A DNA stretch of 64,000 nucleotides, from the NCBI RefSeq assembly GCF_900188155.1, contig NZ_FZOG01000005.1, forward strand, positions 186,001-250,000, read 5' to 3'. This DNA is from Pseudomonas segetis. GTDB lineage: Bacteria > Pseudomonadota > Gammaproteobacteria > Pseudomonadales > Pseudomonadaceae. Below, in pieces: positions 21,481-29,131 of the stretch (position 1 is its first letter; every line of letters starts with the position of its first letter). The translations under genes and the position numbers were made by a program. The notes beneath the pieces were generated by a model that was not told the origin of the DNA, ran no database searches, and worked only from the letters and a program-made list of their open reading frames with translations.

Positions 21481-21912
21481 ATGAGCCAACTCAGACTGCC
21501 TTTTTCCACGCTTTCGCCTGCGGCATACCAAGGCTTGCATGCAACCAATACCGCACTGGCTTCAAGCTCGCTCGGCTTGCCACTGCTTGAGCTTGTGTAT
21601 TTGCGTATCTCCCAGATCAACGGCTGTGCTTACTGCCTGGGCAAGCATTCCGCGAGCCTGCGCCAGTGCGAAGTGGCGCAGGCAAAACTGGATTGCCTTG
21701 CCGGCTGGAAAATCAGCGAGCTGTTTGACGAGCGTGAGCGTGCTGCCTTGGCGTGGGCCGAAACACTCACTTTTGTCAGCGAGAAAGGCGCGCCGGATGC
21801 CCTGTACGAACCGCTGCAAAGCCACTTCTCCGATGTCGAGATTTCCGACCTGACCCTGGCAATTTCACTGATGAACGCCTTTAACCGCCTGGCCGTGGGC
21901 ATGAAGCTTTAG
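21481..21912 (+). CDS. Carboxymuconolactone decarboxylase/AhpD family protein
   Basis: The core motif NGCAYCLGKHSASLR (residues 48-62) has the CxxC pair and following His of AhpD-like peroxidases, and the 143-residue helical sequence fits. AhpD-type proteins reduce peroxides with a CxxC redox pair. A GGAG site precedes the ATG. Likely last gene of the three-gene cluster that begins at 20394. No lipoyl partner is visible nearby. Confidence 0.88.
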   Translation: MSQLRLPFSTLSPAAYQGLHATNTALASSSLGLPLLELVYLRISQINGCAYCLGKHSASLRQCEVAQAKLDCLAGWKISELFDERERAALAWAETLTFVSEKGAPDALYEPLQSHFSDVEISDLTLAISLMNAFNRLAVGMKL

Positions 21913-21928
21913 CCCAGCGTTAAGCCGA

Positions 21929-21960
21929 GGCTGTGCGCCAGCGACATAAGGCGCACAGCC
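21929..21960 (+). terminator. Hairpin after the AhpD-like gene
   Basis: A perfect 11-bp stem (21929-21939 with 21950-21960, 10-nt loop) lies just after the stop. No T-run follows, so it may be an mRNA-stabilising end or a factor-assisted terminator. Confidence 0.5.
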
Positions 21961-22060
21961 ATACGGTTGATTGGGTGAGCCATGCAAGCCATGGCGGTGG
22001 GCGTTACAATGGCATCAGCACCGATTACCCTGATCGGGCACAGCTGGAGCCAGCGTCTCG

Positions 22061-22750
22061 ATGTTCACCCTTGTACACCTGGATAGCTCACCACCGGAGG
22101 CCCTGAACGCTCAGGTTCTGCAAATGGTGGTGGACTACTTTAGCGACATCAGTCCGGTGCCGCTGACGCCCAGCAATCCGCTCTATCAGCTCTACCAATA
22201 TGTGATTGGCTACGAGGTGCACATGTACCTGCAGGCCATCAGCGGCGCTCAGGGCGGCTCGCCGAAATTGGTTTTGGCCCTGGATGATGACGATCCTGCC
22301 CTGGTGCTGGGCTTTGCGCTGTATCTGCCGAGCCCGGATGACGCCGAAGCCTGCACGCTTGCTTATCTGGCCGTTCAAGCCAGTCACCGCCGACGTGGCA
22401 TCGCCAAGGCACTGTTGCAGCAGGTGATCGAGCATCGCCCACACCTCGAATTGGCCTGTGCGGCGAGCAAGGTGCCGATCTTTGAATCCATGGGTTTGCA
22501 AGTAGTGGCAGCGCAGGGGCCGCATATGGTGCTCAGTAGCCGGGCTTACCGCTCGGCTGGAATGGTGGCGGTCCAGGACTTGGCACCGATTTTCCAATCC
22601 AAGGAAGTGCGGCAGATCCACACCTACCTTGTGCAACAGAATGGAAACAAGGCCATGAGTGATGCCGAAAACAAGCGCGACCGCCTGCTCGACCAGATGG
22701 CCTATCAAGCTCAGGCATTACTGAAAGAGCGATTCCCGACAATTCACTGA
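22061..22750 (+). CDS. GNAT family acetyltransferase with C-terminal extension
   Basis: Residues 1-165 form a GNAT domain with the acetyl-CoA loop in LAVQASHRRRGIAKALLQQV (near 106-125). The C-terminal 60 residues are extra and largely helical. Acidic and lysine-poor N-terminal part. It stands alone, convergent with the Sel1 gene, with a hairpin between them. Substrate unknown. Confidence 0.8.
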   Translation: MFTLVHLDSSPPEALNAQVLQMVVDYFSDISPVPLTPSNPLYQLYQYVIGYEVHMYLQAISGAQGGSPKLVLALDDDDPALVLGFALYLPSPDDAEACTLAYLAVQASHRRRGIAKALLQQVIEHRPHLELACAASKVPIFESMGLQVVAAQGPHMVLSSRAYRSAGMVAVQDLAPIFQSKEVRQIHTYLVQQNGNKAMSDAENKRDRLLDQMAYQAQALLKERFPTIH

Positions 22751-22758
22751 TGGAGTAG

Positions 22759-22805
22759 GGGACAGGCCACGTTTAAATCAATTTTACAAAAAACTGGCCT
22801 GTCCC
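22759..22805. repeat. Inverted repeat between convergent genes
   Basis: GGGACAGGCCA (22759-22769) pairs perfectly with 22795-22805 across a 25-nt A+T-rich centre. It may serve as a terminator for both neighbours or be a small mobile-repeat remnant; the sequence cannot decide. Confidence 0.5.
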
Positions 22806-22818
22806 TTATTGGCGGCGG

Positions 22819-23499
22819 CTAATTGGCTACTTGCGATTCGCCGCCAGCGGCAGTCGTCCCGGTTTTCAAGTATTGATCCAGCGGTATCAGCAGGTTTTGG
22901 GCTTGGCCCAGTTCATTCGAAAGTGCCTGGGCTGTTGTGATCATGTCGGTGGTCAAGCCCCTGGTCGCTGCAATGTTCTTTTTGGCGTTGTTTGTGGGCG
23001 AACTGTCCATGGTTGCTGACTGTATAAGCAGGGCCAGGCCGAGATTTTTGTCCACCTTCACGCCATCACCACGCATATAGAGCATGCCCAGATTGCCGAC
23101 GGCAAGGGCATCGCCTTGCGCTGCTGCCTTGCGATACCACTGATTGGCCTGCGCAAAGTCCACGGGAGTGCCACGGCCGTTTTCATAGAGCACGCCGAGA
23201 TTGTATTGCGCGTTGGAGTTGCCTTGCTGCGCGGATTTCTCGTACCAGCTAACTGCCTGTGTTTCGTCCTTGGTGACCCCGATGCCTTGTTCGTACATCA
23301 GAGCCAAATTGAACTGGCCATAGGGGTTGCCTGCTTCCGCGGAGGTGCTGAACTCCTTGAATGCCTGCGGCAGGTCACCGGCTTGATAGGCCGCAACACC
23401 TTCCTCCAAGCCGGCTTGCGCCGGTCCACTCGTGAAGCTGAAAATCGCCACGAGCGCCAGGGCTGTAGTGGGAGGAAGTATTCGGTTCATTGCTTTCAT
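22819..23499 (-). CDS. Periplasmic Sel1-repeat protein
   Basis: A signal peptide (about residues 1-29, ending AQA) precedes three Sel1-like repeats with the pattern A-x2-G-N-x-x-A-x2-N-L-G-x-L-Y-x2-G-x-G (about residues 50-165). The last 60 residues are not repeat. Sel1 repeats are protein-protein interaction modules of about 36 residues. Start at 23499 or 23490 cannot be separated; no strong SD. No partner is evident. The function is unknown. Confidence 0.82.
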   Translation of the reverse strand: MKAMNRILPPTTALALVAIFSFTSGPAQAGLEEGVAAYQAGDLPQAFKEFSTSAEAGNPYGQFNLALMYEQGIGVTKDETQAVSWYEKSAQQGNSNAQYNLGVLYENGRGTPVDFAQANQWYRKAAAQGDALAVGNLGMLYMRGDGVKVDKNLGLALLIQSATMDSSPTNNAKKNIAATRGLTTDMITTAQALSNELGQAQNLLIPLDQYLKTGTTAAGGESQVAN

Positions 23500-24023
23500 C
23501 TGAAAGTCTCTTGCTCGCTGGTGAAGACCGTTGACCTATGTTTAACACGTAATGACAGCCAGGAGCAGACCCCGGTTTAGGCAACTAAGGTTTAATCTTG
23601 CCCTATCCCTCGATATTGGTGTACTCACGCCTCTCGCGGAGCTTCTGCAGTCTTGGCGGCCACCTCTGGCTCAAGCCATAAGCCCGCAATTTTGCAGGTT
23701 GCGACCGGTAGGAGTCGGCCATTAACGGCCCCTCACAAGCGACCGATACCGGCCAAAAAGCATACGCTCGGCTAGATCCGCGATCGATCAGAAGCGAACA
23801 TTCCCCTCAGGCTCAGGTGAGAGGTTATTCGTAACGCTTATGGCAAATCATCTGGCAGGACACACCAGCATGGCGCCTACACCAATAATAACCATCGGGC
23901 GACTCCAGTCGTACTGTCGACAGGAGGTGCAGGCCCCGGTAATGTTACTCACCTACCAAAAACTCACCTCTTAACTTAGGGAGTTTTGGTGCCCTGAGAG
24001 AATACTCAGCTATAAAGGACTTT
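23500..24023. other. 524-bp gene-free region at the left edge of the island
   Basis: No credible gene. A GGCCAAAAAGC segment near 23750 resembles the dispersed repeat described at 25808. An imperfect inverted repeat, ACCAAAAACTC (23954-23964) with GAGTTTTGGT (23981-23990), lies just ahead of the DUF262 gene and could be an operator or attenuator. Base composition drops to A+T-rich from here. Confidence 0.5.
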
Positions 24024-25067
24024 ATGGACAGCACAGCAATTCAATCACAGCTAGATGCAAATCGACGATCTGTATCTTTTGATAGCTACGATGTCACTGT
24101 CAGACAACTTTACGACATGATCTCGGAAGACATTATTGATGTTACACCCGAATATCAAAGACACTTCGTCTGGAATCAGGAGAGACAATCTCAGTTGATT
24201 GAGTCGATTTTGCTAGGAATTCCGGTTCCAAGCTTGTTTATGGCCACAAATAAAGATTCTACCTGGGAGGTAATTGATGGTCTTCAGAGGCTGACAACAA
24301 TTGTAAATTTTATCGGCAACAAAGCCGCAATTGATAAAATCAGCGAAGACTGTAAGCCATTAAAACTAAAAGGTCTCGATAAGCTCGATACATTAAATGG
24401 ATTTGAATTTGACCAAATTCCAAAATCTATTCAGCTTATGTTTATGACGCGCCCGATAAGAATCACCGTTCTGAACGACAGAAGTGATTTCGATCTACGT
24501 TTTGATCTTTTTGAGCGACTGAATACCGGCGGGGTTATTCTTCACCCCCAAGAAATTAGAAACTGCGTGTACTTAGGTCCATTTAATCAATTCATAAGGG
24601 AATGCTCAAAGTTTTCATCATTCAAAAATTCGGTAAAAGTTGGCGCTAACGCTGAAAAAAACGGAAACCTTGAAGAGCTGGTTTTAAAATTCTTCGCTTA
24701 TTACGAAAGTCGCGACCAGTTTGTTCATAGCGTAAAAGGATTTCTTAATGATTACATGGCACAAAAAACTCAAGCTTTTAAAAACAAAAAAGAGCTGAAA
24801 TTTTTATTCGAATCAACATTTACTCTGCTAGAAGAAATGCTGCCCGATGGGGTTGTTCGATCGAACAGGAAAAACACTACCCCATTGATTCTATTTGAAG
24901 CCATAGCCATAGGAGTCGCTGATGCATTGAAAGGTGGCAAGGTGGTTGACCCCCAAAAGCTTAAAGATCTGCTAGACAATAAAACTCTAACCGTGCTAAC
25001 AACGGGGGCAACTAACAGCAGAAAAAAATTACTTGAAAGAATAATGTATGTAAAGGATAACGTATAA
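24024..25067 (+). CDS. DUF262 (GmrSD-type) protein without an HNH domain
   Basis: DUF262 is the ParB-like nucleotide-binding domain of GmrSD and related phage-defence enzymes. Seen: PEYQRHFVW (residues 42-50), the signature DGLQRLT (85-91) and FERLNTGG (163-170). The protein ends at 347 residues with no HNH/DUF1524 nuclease part, so it may need a partner for cleavage. The HEPN gene follows after a single base, so the two are a tight operon. Codon usage is A+T-rich, unlike the flanking core genes, suggesting transfer. A defence role is inferred. Confidence 0.85.
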   Translation: MDSTAIQSQLDANRRSVSFDSYDVTVRQLYDMISEDIIDVTPEYQRHFVWNQERQSQLIESILLGIPVPSLFMATNKDSTWEVIDGLQRLTTIVNFIGNKAAIDKISEDCKPLKLKGLDKLDTLNGFEFDQIPKSIQLMFMTRPIRITVLNDRSDFDLRFDLFERLNTGGVILHPQEIRNCVYLGPFNQFIRECSKFSSFKNSVKVGANAEKNGNLEELVLKFFAYYESRDQFVHSVKGFLNDYMAQKTQAFKNKKELKFLFESTFTLLEEMLPDGVVRSNRKNTTPLILFEAIAIGVADALKGGKVVDPQKLKDLLDNKTLTVLTTGATNSRKKLLERIMYVKDNV

Positions 25068-25068
25068 T

Positions 25069-25737
25069 ATGCTTTTCGAGGGTGTAAGAGCTTTATCTAG
25101 AGAGCGACTCGCAGAAGTTCAGCAGCTCTTAAATCATATTGTCTCTTTAGAGCCAGAGGATGTAACTACCCCTCACCCGCCAGAAGTAAAAATACTGCGA
25201 GGTTTTTTCTACGTACACCTATACGCTGCCCTCGAAAAAAGCATCAATGAAGCAGTGCAGTTGACTTTACGACTGATCGCATCTCAGAATACTCCTGCCA
25301 AAGACTATAAACTTAGCTTTGGAAGCGTGGTCGCTCGCGGACGGCTTCAGGCGTTTAAGGGCTGTAGCTATAAAGTATATAACGATAATGCATCCTCGAT
25401 ATTTTCTAGCTTGGAATCGAATGAGATAACAAATATCGATGAGTTTCAGTTTTCAGACGTATTAATGAACGTATGGACAAACTCCATATTGGAAGTTTTT
25501 AACTCCTTTGGAATCGCAAGCTTCGTAGTGGAACCGCGAGTGCGCACTACAATAGATGAACTCGTAGAAAACCGAAATAAAGTAGCTCACGGGCGCGAAA
25601 GTGCATTAACGGTAGGGGAAAGGCATCGATCAAGAATTTTGCGGGATAAATTCTCAATTGTTACAAACCTAATAGACTCAGTAATTGCTCATCTAGAAAT
25701 TTTTTATAACACCAGGGCCTTTTTAAAAGTGAATTAA
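25069..25737 (+). CDS. HEPN-like nuclease, MAE_28990 type
   Basis: This 222-residue helical protein carries RNKVAHG at residues 169-175, the R-x4-H signature of HEPN RNases, in the usual place after a long N-terminal helical region. It resembles the MAE_28990/MAE_18760 HEPN-like family as I remember it. Start ATG 25069 lies 1 nt after the DUF262 stop with AAGGA about 10 nt upstream. The pair is A+T-rich. Proposed role: RNA-cleaving effector of a DUF262-sensed defence system; unproven. Confidence 0.75.
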   Translation: MLFEGVRALSRERLAEVQQLLNHIVSLEPEDVTTPHPPEVKILRGFFYVHLYAALEKSINEAVQLTLRLIASQNTPAKDYKLSFGSVVARGRLQAFKGCSYKVYNDNASSIFSSLESNEITNIDEFQFSDVLMNVWTNSILEVFNSFGIASFVVEPRVRTTIDELVENRNKVAHGRESALTVGERHRSRILRDKFSIVTNLIDSVIAHLEIFYNTRAFLKVN

Positions 25738-25807
25738 AGACGTGCTGAATTGCACTTGGTTTCCTAAATTCTTTGGCTGGCTGCTTGTTGCCGAACTCTG
25801 CGAAGTC

Positions 25808-25848
25808 GGCTGCAATCGGCCAAAAGCGGTCATCGACTGTCTACAAGA
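25808..25848 (-). repeat. Left 41-bp inverted repeat bounding the cassette array
   Basis: The reverse complement of this segment matches 27999-28039 at 37 of 41 positions. The decayed acetyltransferase fragment ends exactly at its edge (25849). It contains the GGCCAAAAGC core seen in other spacers of the window. Confidence 0.75.
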
Positions 25849-26021
25849 CCAGGGCGCTTCAACCTGATTAAAGCCGGAGCGTGAATAAAACTTCTGAGCC
25901 TTAGTGTTTTTAGTACATCGAGTCACATGGATGGTTCGCCATATGTCTCGCAACCAAGCTTTTGAATGGTCGAAAGGTCACTAAATTTGGCTGGCCGTAT
26001 GGAAATATCGGTCTTGGTCAT
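25849..26021 (-). pseudogene. Decayed GNAT acetyltransferase gene cassette
   Basis: Reading minus from ATG 26021, eight bases inside the cassette boundary of the attC at 26024-26099, gives an acetyltransferase-like N-terminus (MTKTDISIRPAKFSDL...) that stops after 32 codons. Directly after, in another frame, comes a C-terminal GNAT-like motif, NTKAQKFYSRSGF. The acetyl-CoA-binding middle is missing and the 3' end with its attC is lost where the 41-bp repeat begins. This looks like a fourth cassette, internally deleted. Confidence 0.65.
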
Positions 26022-26023
26022 AT

Positions 26024-26099
26024 GTGTAACGCTTGGTTAAGGGGCGGGGTTTAGCCCGTCCCAGTGAGCGAAGCGAACGATTTTAACCAATTATTAGAA
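26024..26099 (-). other. attC recombination site 3 (76 bp)
   Basis: It aligns end to end with the two other 76-bp sites, including the central GTCCCAG segment, but its outer core boxes are degenerate (ATTAGAA and GTTACAC on the relevant strands). The stop codon of the upstream cassette gene lies inside it, as is common for cassettes. Sense orientation is minus. Confidence 0.75.
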
Positions 26100-26789
26100 G
26101 CCTTTGGTGATTTCGGACCTAAATGCCGCATGCATGTTATAAAAGTATTCACTCAAATACTTAAGCGCTGCAAGAGTGTTTGGTATTGGCGGGTGATCTA
26201 AGCTGTATGCTTGGACTAAATTGTCATTTTCGTCGAGCAATAGCGTGCACTTTACGAATTCTTTTTTCGCTTTGAATTTTCCAAGTATTGATTCCATGGT
26301 TTCAGGTTGTATAGAGGATTTCTTGGAGTCCTGAACACTGTTTGTTGATTCTGGATAGCGAAAATACGTGCTTTTTGGGTCGGAGCCACTAATTAATTTT
26401 ATTTTACTTTCTATGCCCGGTTCCAGGCTCCAGTCGGTTCGTGAAGGTAGCTCAGGAATTAGGGGTATGAATATTTCTTGGAAATAATTGAATAGATCTA
26501 GAAGGTTGTGGGTGTTTGATAGGGGAACCCATTTTGTGTTGACTTTTATAGCTGGCTTCTCTTGTGAAAAACCCTGACCATACGTTAGGCCATATTTTTT
26601 GTGAAGTATTACGATAAGTGACTTTAGAAACAGCTCGATTGCATGCCTCTGTAGGTAACAAGTCGGGAGTATGCCAATCATTAGATTTTTTACCTCCCGT
26701 AGGGAGTCGGCAGCTTGCGAGAAATTGCATGCTGTAATTCCTAAACCACCATCATAGTGTGTATTCGGCGGAGTTATTAGGTAGTTCAT
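26094..26789 (-). CDS. Integron cassette gene, HEPN-like protein
   Basis: The 231-residue product has a helical segment RHAIELFLKSLIVILHKK (about 48-65) and SNTHNLLDLF (about 91-100), a pattern I associate with HEPN-type proteins. No clear R-x4-H motif is present, so catalytic activity is doubtful. Leader of 12 nt between the attC boundary and the ATG; stop codon inside attC 3. A+T-rich. Function unknown; HEPN assignment is tentative. Confidence 0.7.
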   Translation of the reverse strand: MNYLITPPNTHYDGGLGITACNFSQAADSLREVKNLMIGILPTCYLQRHAIELFLKSLIVILHKKYGLTYGQGFSQEKPAIKVNTKWVPLSNTHNLLDLFNYFQEIFIPLIPELPSRTDWSLEPGIESKIKLISGSDPKSTYFRYPESTNSVQDSKKSSIQPETMESILGKFKAKKEFVKCTLLLDENDNLVQAYSLDHPPIPNTLAALKYLSEYFYNMHAAFRSEITKGF

Positions 26790-26795
26790 ATTGGC

Positions 26796-26871
26796 TTCTA
26801 ACGATTAAGCTAAGGAGCCGGCTCTGCCGGTCCCAGCGAGCGGAGTGAGCGATTTGAGCACATTATTAAGG
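26796..26871 (-). other. attC recombination site 2 (76 bp)
   Basis: It matches attC 1 at about 62 of 76 positions. The cleavage-side core on the minus strand is GTTAGAA (26802-26796); the distal core is degenerate. It starts four bases after the stop of the 94-residue cassette gene. Confidence 0.85.
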
Positions 26872-26875
26872 GCGA

Positions 26876-27160
26876 CTACGGACAACTGCATTTGAGTAGC
26901 TCCCGACCATAATAGTAAATAGTGCTCAATTCCTGAATGTGTACTTCGGTGCAGCCAATCCGCTTTAATAGTGCCTTGAAGGAATTTTCTGAAAGCTTGA
27001 CTCTCTTAGCATGGCAATGTCGTACAAATTCATTGAATCGGCGATGGTCGTTAGGGTGGGTAATGCTGCCGCCAGATATGTTGTAGAACTGAACAAATAG
27101 TTGTTTAGCCCTCGGCGGAAGCCCTTTTAATTCCTCTGGGTCTACTGTTCTGTGCCACAT
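26876..27160 (-). CDS. Integron cassette gene, 94-residue protein of unknown function
   Basis: I do not recognise this product. It is basic, without membrane segments or signal peptide, and contains two Cys near the end (LLKCSCP). The cassette leader is 20 nt from the attC 1 boundary to the ATG at 27160, and the stop is four bases before attC 2. This tight packing supports a real cassette gene rather than a chance frame. Confidence 0.72.
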   Translation of the reverse strand: MWHRTVDPEELKGLPPRAKQLFVQFYNISGGSITHPNDHRRFNEFVRHCHAKRVKLSENSFKALLKRIGCTEVHIQELSTIYYYGRELLKCSCP

Positions 27161-27174
27161 GATTTTGAGAGAGT

Positions 27175-27250
27175 CCCTAACGATTAAGCTAAGGGGCAGG
27201 CTTCGCCGGTCCCAGCGAACGAAGTGAGCGCTTTGAGCGCATTGTTAGAT
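27175..27250 (-). other. attC recombination site 1 (76 bp)
   Basis: Best preserved site. On the minus strand it begins with ATCTAAC (fits RYYYAAC) at 27250-27244 and ends with GTTAGGG at 27181-27175 (six of seven of GTTRRRY). The inner arm CCCCTTAGC is like the end of Vibrio-type attC sites. Cassette junction would be between 27181 and 27180. Confidence 0.88.
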
Positions 27251-27253
27251 GCC

Positions 27254-27625
27254 TTAGCCACGACCCTCAACTTCGGCGAGCTCAAGTACTTTATAAAGAA
27301 ATGATTCGTGCTCAAAACATAGTTCCTCGTTTATTAATACCAACGGTTGAACTGCGGCAGCAGCAAACACCCATTCTTGGGTTGGTATTGCACCGTCAGC
27401 TTGAGGTGGTAACGCCCAGCCGGGAGCGCCATGTTCTTCAAGTAGTCTGGCCAAAGCTTGTAGTCGGAAAAGCACTGCACTGCCTTTGCTTGGCTGGCCA
27501 TGAAAGCGCTTGGCAATCAAAAGCATTATGTTTCCTAAATCCCTAGCTTCTTCAGCTTCGCCTGCAATGTGCCATAGATCTTGAAATGTAACTTCTGCTT
27601 CGTTAATGCGGTTTAGATATTCCAC
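27254..27625 (-). CDS. Integron cassette gene, 123-residue protein of unknown function
   Basis: I do not recognise this acidic 123-residue protein. It is Leu/Ala/Glu-rich and probably helical, with no signal peptide. The start is GTG at 27625 behind a good GGAGG site, 16 bases inside a GTTAGGT core site (27647-27641). The stop is three bases before attC 1. It is the first cassette of the array in reading direction. GC content looks higher than in the two following cassettes. Confidence 0.72.
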   Translation of the reverse strand: MEYLNRINEAEVTFQDLWHIAGEAEEARDLGNIMLLIAKRFHGQPSKGSAVLFRLQALARLLEEHGAPGWALPPQADGAIPTQEWVFAAAAVQPLVLINEELCFEHESFLYKVLELAEVEGRG

Positions 27626-27640
27626 AAAGCCTCCAAAGGC

Positions 27641-27647
27641 ACCTAAC
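27641..27647 (-). other. Integron core site ahead of the first cassette (attI or degenerate attC)
   Basis: Minus strand GTTAGGT fits GTTRRRY exactly. No matching RYYYAAC arm is found 76 bp away, so this is either an attI-like site or the end of a decayed attC. Confidence 0.55.
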
Positions 27648-27649
27648 TA

Positions 27650-27712
27650 TTAATTAGGCGACATTGCTGTCGCATAACACACCTTGAGCTGTCTGATAAC
27701 ATCCGTTGTCAT
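27650..27712 (-). CDS. 20-codon open frame at the head of the cassette array
   Basis: An AGGAG at 27725-27721, eight bases before ATG 27712, starts a frame of 20 codons whose TAA stop is two bases before the core site at 27647. In class 1 integrons a short ORF inside attI1 helps translate the first cassette. A similar role is suggested by position. The peptide itself matches nothing I know and may be fortuitous. Confidence 0.4.
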   Translation of the reverse strand: MTTDVIRQLKVCYATAMSPN

Positions 27713-27980
27713 TCAGTAATCTCCTGATTTGCATAGATGCGAAAATGGCAATCGCGACTAAGCCAGGTGAAAAAACGGTATGTAAAGCCAACACGTACCA
27801 AGCCAGCCAAAGCAACGTAATGGCTAGACGCTACTGATCGGCATCAAGGCTGTCTAGCTGACGTGTCAAAAAGTGTCGAAACTACAGCGAAGAAAAGCAG
27901 ATGTGAGTTAGCTATAACCCAGTAATCGCAAGGCTTAACGGAAGAGCGCGGGCAGAAAATAACGGCTCGATTTCCCTGGA

Positions 27981-28268
27981 TCAGTGAATCGCAAATATTC
28001 TTGTAGACACTCGATGACCGCTCTTGGCCGAAAGCAGCCCGTCACTAGTGTCAGCTTTTGGCCAAAAACAGTTATTGATCACTTGTAAGCGCTCCTCTTT
28101 CAGCGGTGCAATGTCAAAATCCCCAGAGGCCCGGTCAGCCATCGCAGCCAACTGCATTTGCTGCATGAGTTTTTCAGATGAAGCCAAACGTTTCGTGGAG
28201 CGCGTGGGTACTCGCTCCATGACACAAGTGAAGAGGCGATCGTTCAGCGCCTTCTTCATAGTACTCAT
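27981..28268 (-). CDS. Doubtful short hypothetical protein
   Basis: A frame of about 95 codons from ATG 28268. The first 65 residues have ordinary codon use; the rest is read through the dispersed repeat, so the original end has probably been replaced. No motif recognised. It could be a gene remnant or chance. Confidence 0.25.
   Translation of the reverse strand: MSTMKKALNDRLFTCVMERVPTRSTKRLASSEKLMQQMQLAAMADRASGDFDIAPLKEERLQVINNCFWPKADTSDGLLSAKSGHRVSTRIFAIH
27999..28039 (+). repeat. Right 41-bp inverted repeat bounding the cassette array
   Basis: Inverted partner of 25808-25848 with four mismatches in 41. The pair encloses about 2.15 kb that holds all the cassettes. Confidence 0.75.
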
Positions 28269-28341
28269 GGGGCAAGAGTGCTTGGTGATCTTGCAGTACA
28301 ACGCAGCGTATGAGCCATGCCCAGGCTAGGATGTAAAACGA

Positions 28342-28995
28342 TCACTTGTCGTTTCCGTAATATTTGACTCCAATGCGGATGATGTCCCGACTCTGGTCTT
28401 TACGGTGATGGTTGGTGTCGCGCAGCGAGTAGATGCAACCGCAGTATTCCTGCTGATAAAAACGTTCGCGTTTACTGATTTCGATCATCCGCGCCGAACC
28501 GCCACCCTTGCGCCAGTTGTAGTCCCAATAGGTCACGCCCGGGTATTTTTGTGCACTGCGGATACCGCTGTCGGTGATTTGCTGCATGTCTTTCCAGCGC
28601 GAGATGCCGAGGGAGCTGGAAATCACACGGAAGCCGTTTTCATAAGCGTAAAGGGCGGTACGCTCGAAGCGCATATCGAAACACATGGTGCAGCGCACGC
28701 CGCGTTCAGGTTCGTGCTCCATGCCTTTGGCGCGCTCGAACCAGTTGTCTGTGTCGTAGTCGGCATCGATAAACGGCACGTTGTTATCTTCCGCAAAGCG
28801 GATGTTCTCGTCCTTGCGCAACAGGTATTCACGTTCGGGGTGAATGTTCGGGTTGTAGAAAAAGATGATGTAGTCGATGCCTGACGCCGTGATTGCTTCC
28901 ATCACTTCGCCCGAGCACGGCGCGCAACACGAGTGAAGCAACAGCTTGTCCGCACCTTCGGGAAGGCTGAGTTGGGGCCTTTTGAGGTCTGTCAT
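28342..28995 (-). CDS. queH: Epoxyqueuosine reductase QueH
   Basis: QueH (DUF208) reduces epoxyqueuosine to queuosine in tRNA wobble positions and replaces the cobalamin enzyme QueG. The [11 protein letters not shown] motif (residues 21-31), the RCTMCFDMR motif near 101 and YCGCIYS near 185 supply cluster and disulfide cysteines. Length of 217 residues is normal. It marks return to core-like composition right of the island. Start ATG at 28995. No partner queuosine genes in the window. Confidence 0.9.
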   Translation of the reverse strand: MTDLKRPQLSLPEGADKLLLHSCCAPCSGEVMEAITASGIDYIIFFYNPNIHPEREYLLRKDENIRFAEDNNVPFIDADYDTDNWFERAKGMEHEPERGVRCTMCFDMRFERTALYAYENGFRVISSSLGISRWKDMQQITDSGIRSAQKYPGVTYWDYNWRKGGGSARMIEISKRERFYQQEYCGCIYSLRDTNHHRKDQSRDIIRIGVKYYGNDK

Positions 28996-29131
28996 GGCGG
29001 TGTGTCCTGGGTCTATCGGTTCATATGAGCACCGGCAGGCGTGAAGGGCTCCGATGACCCGTTGGCAGAGGTGGCCGTGAGGTTTTGAAGGTCGGATCAG
29101 TGCCCGAGGTATTCACGAAAGGAGTAGATAC

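Larger units (their letters stand above)
27713..28341. other. 630-bp region between the cassette array and queH
   Basis: No integrase gene is visible on either strand. It holds the right 41-bp repeat (27999-28039), a second GGCCAAAA motif at 28062-28069 and one weak open frame (27981-28268). A weak promoter-like pair facing the array, TTGGCT-N16-TACATA, was noted but is not convincing. Confidence 0.5.

Noticed and set aside
25723..25953. 76-codon minus-strand frame treated as an intact gene
   Set aside because: It joins an acetyltransferase remnant to translated repeat sequence, so only the remnant was kept as a pseudogene.
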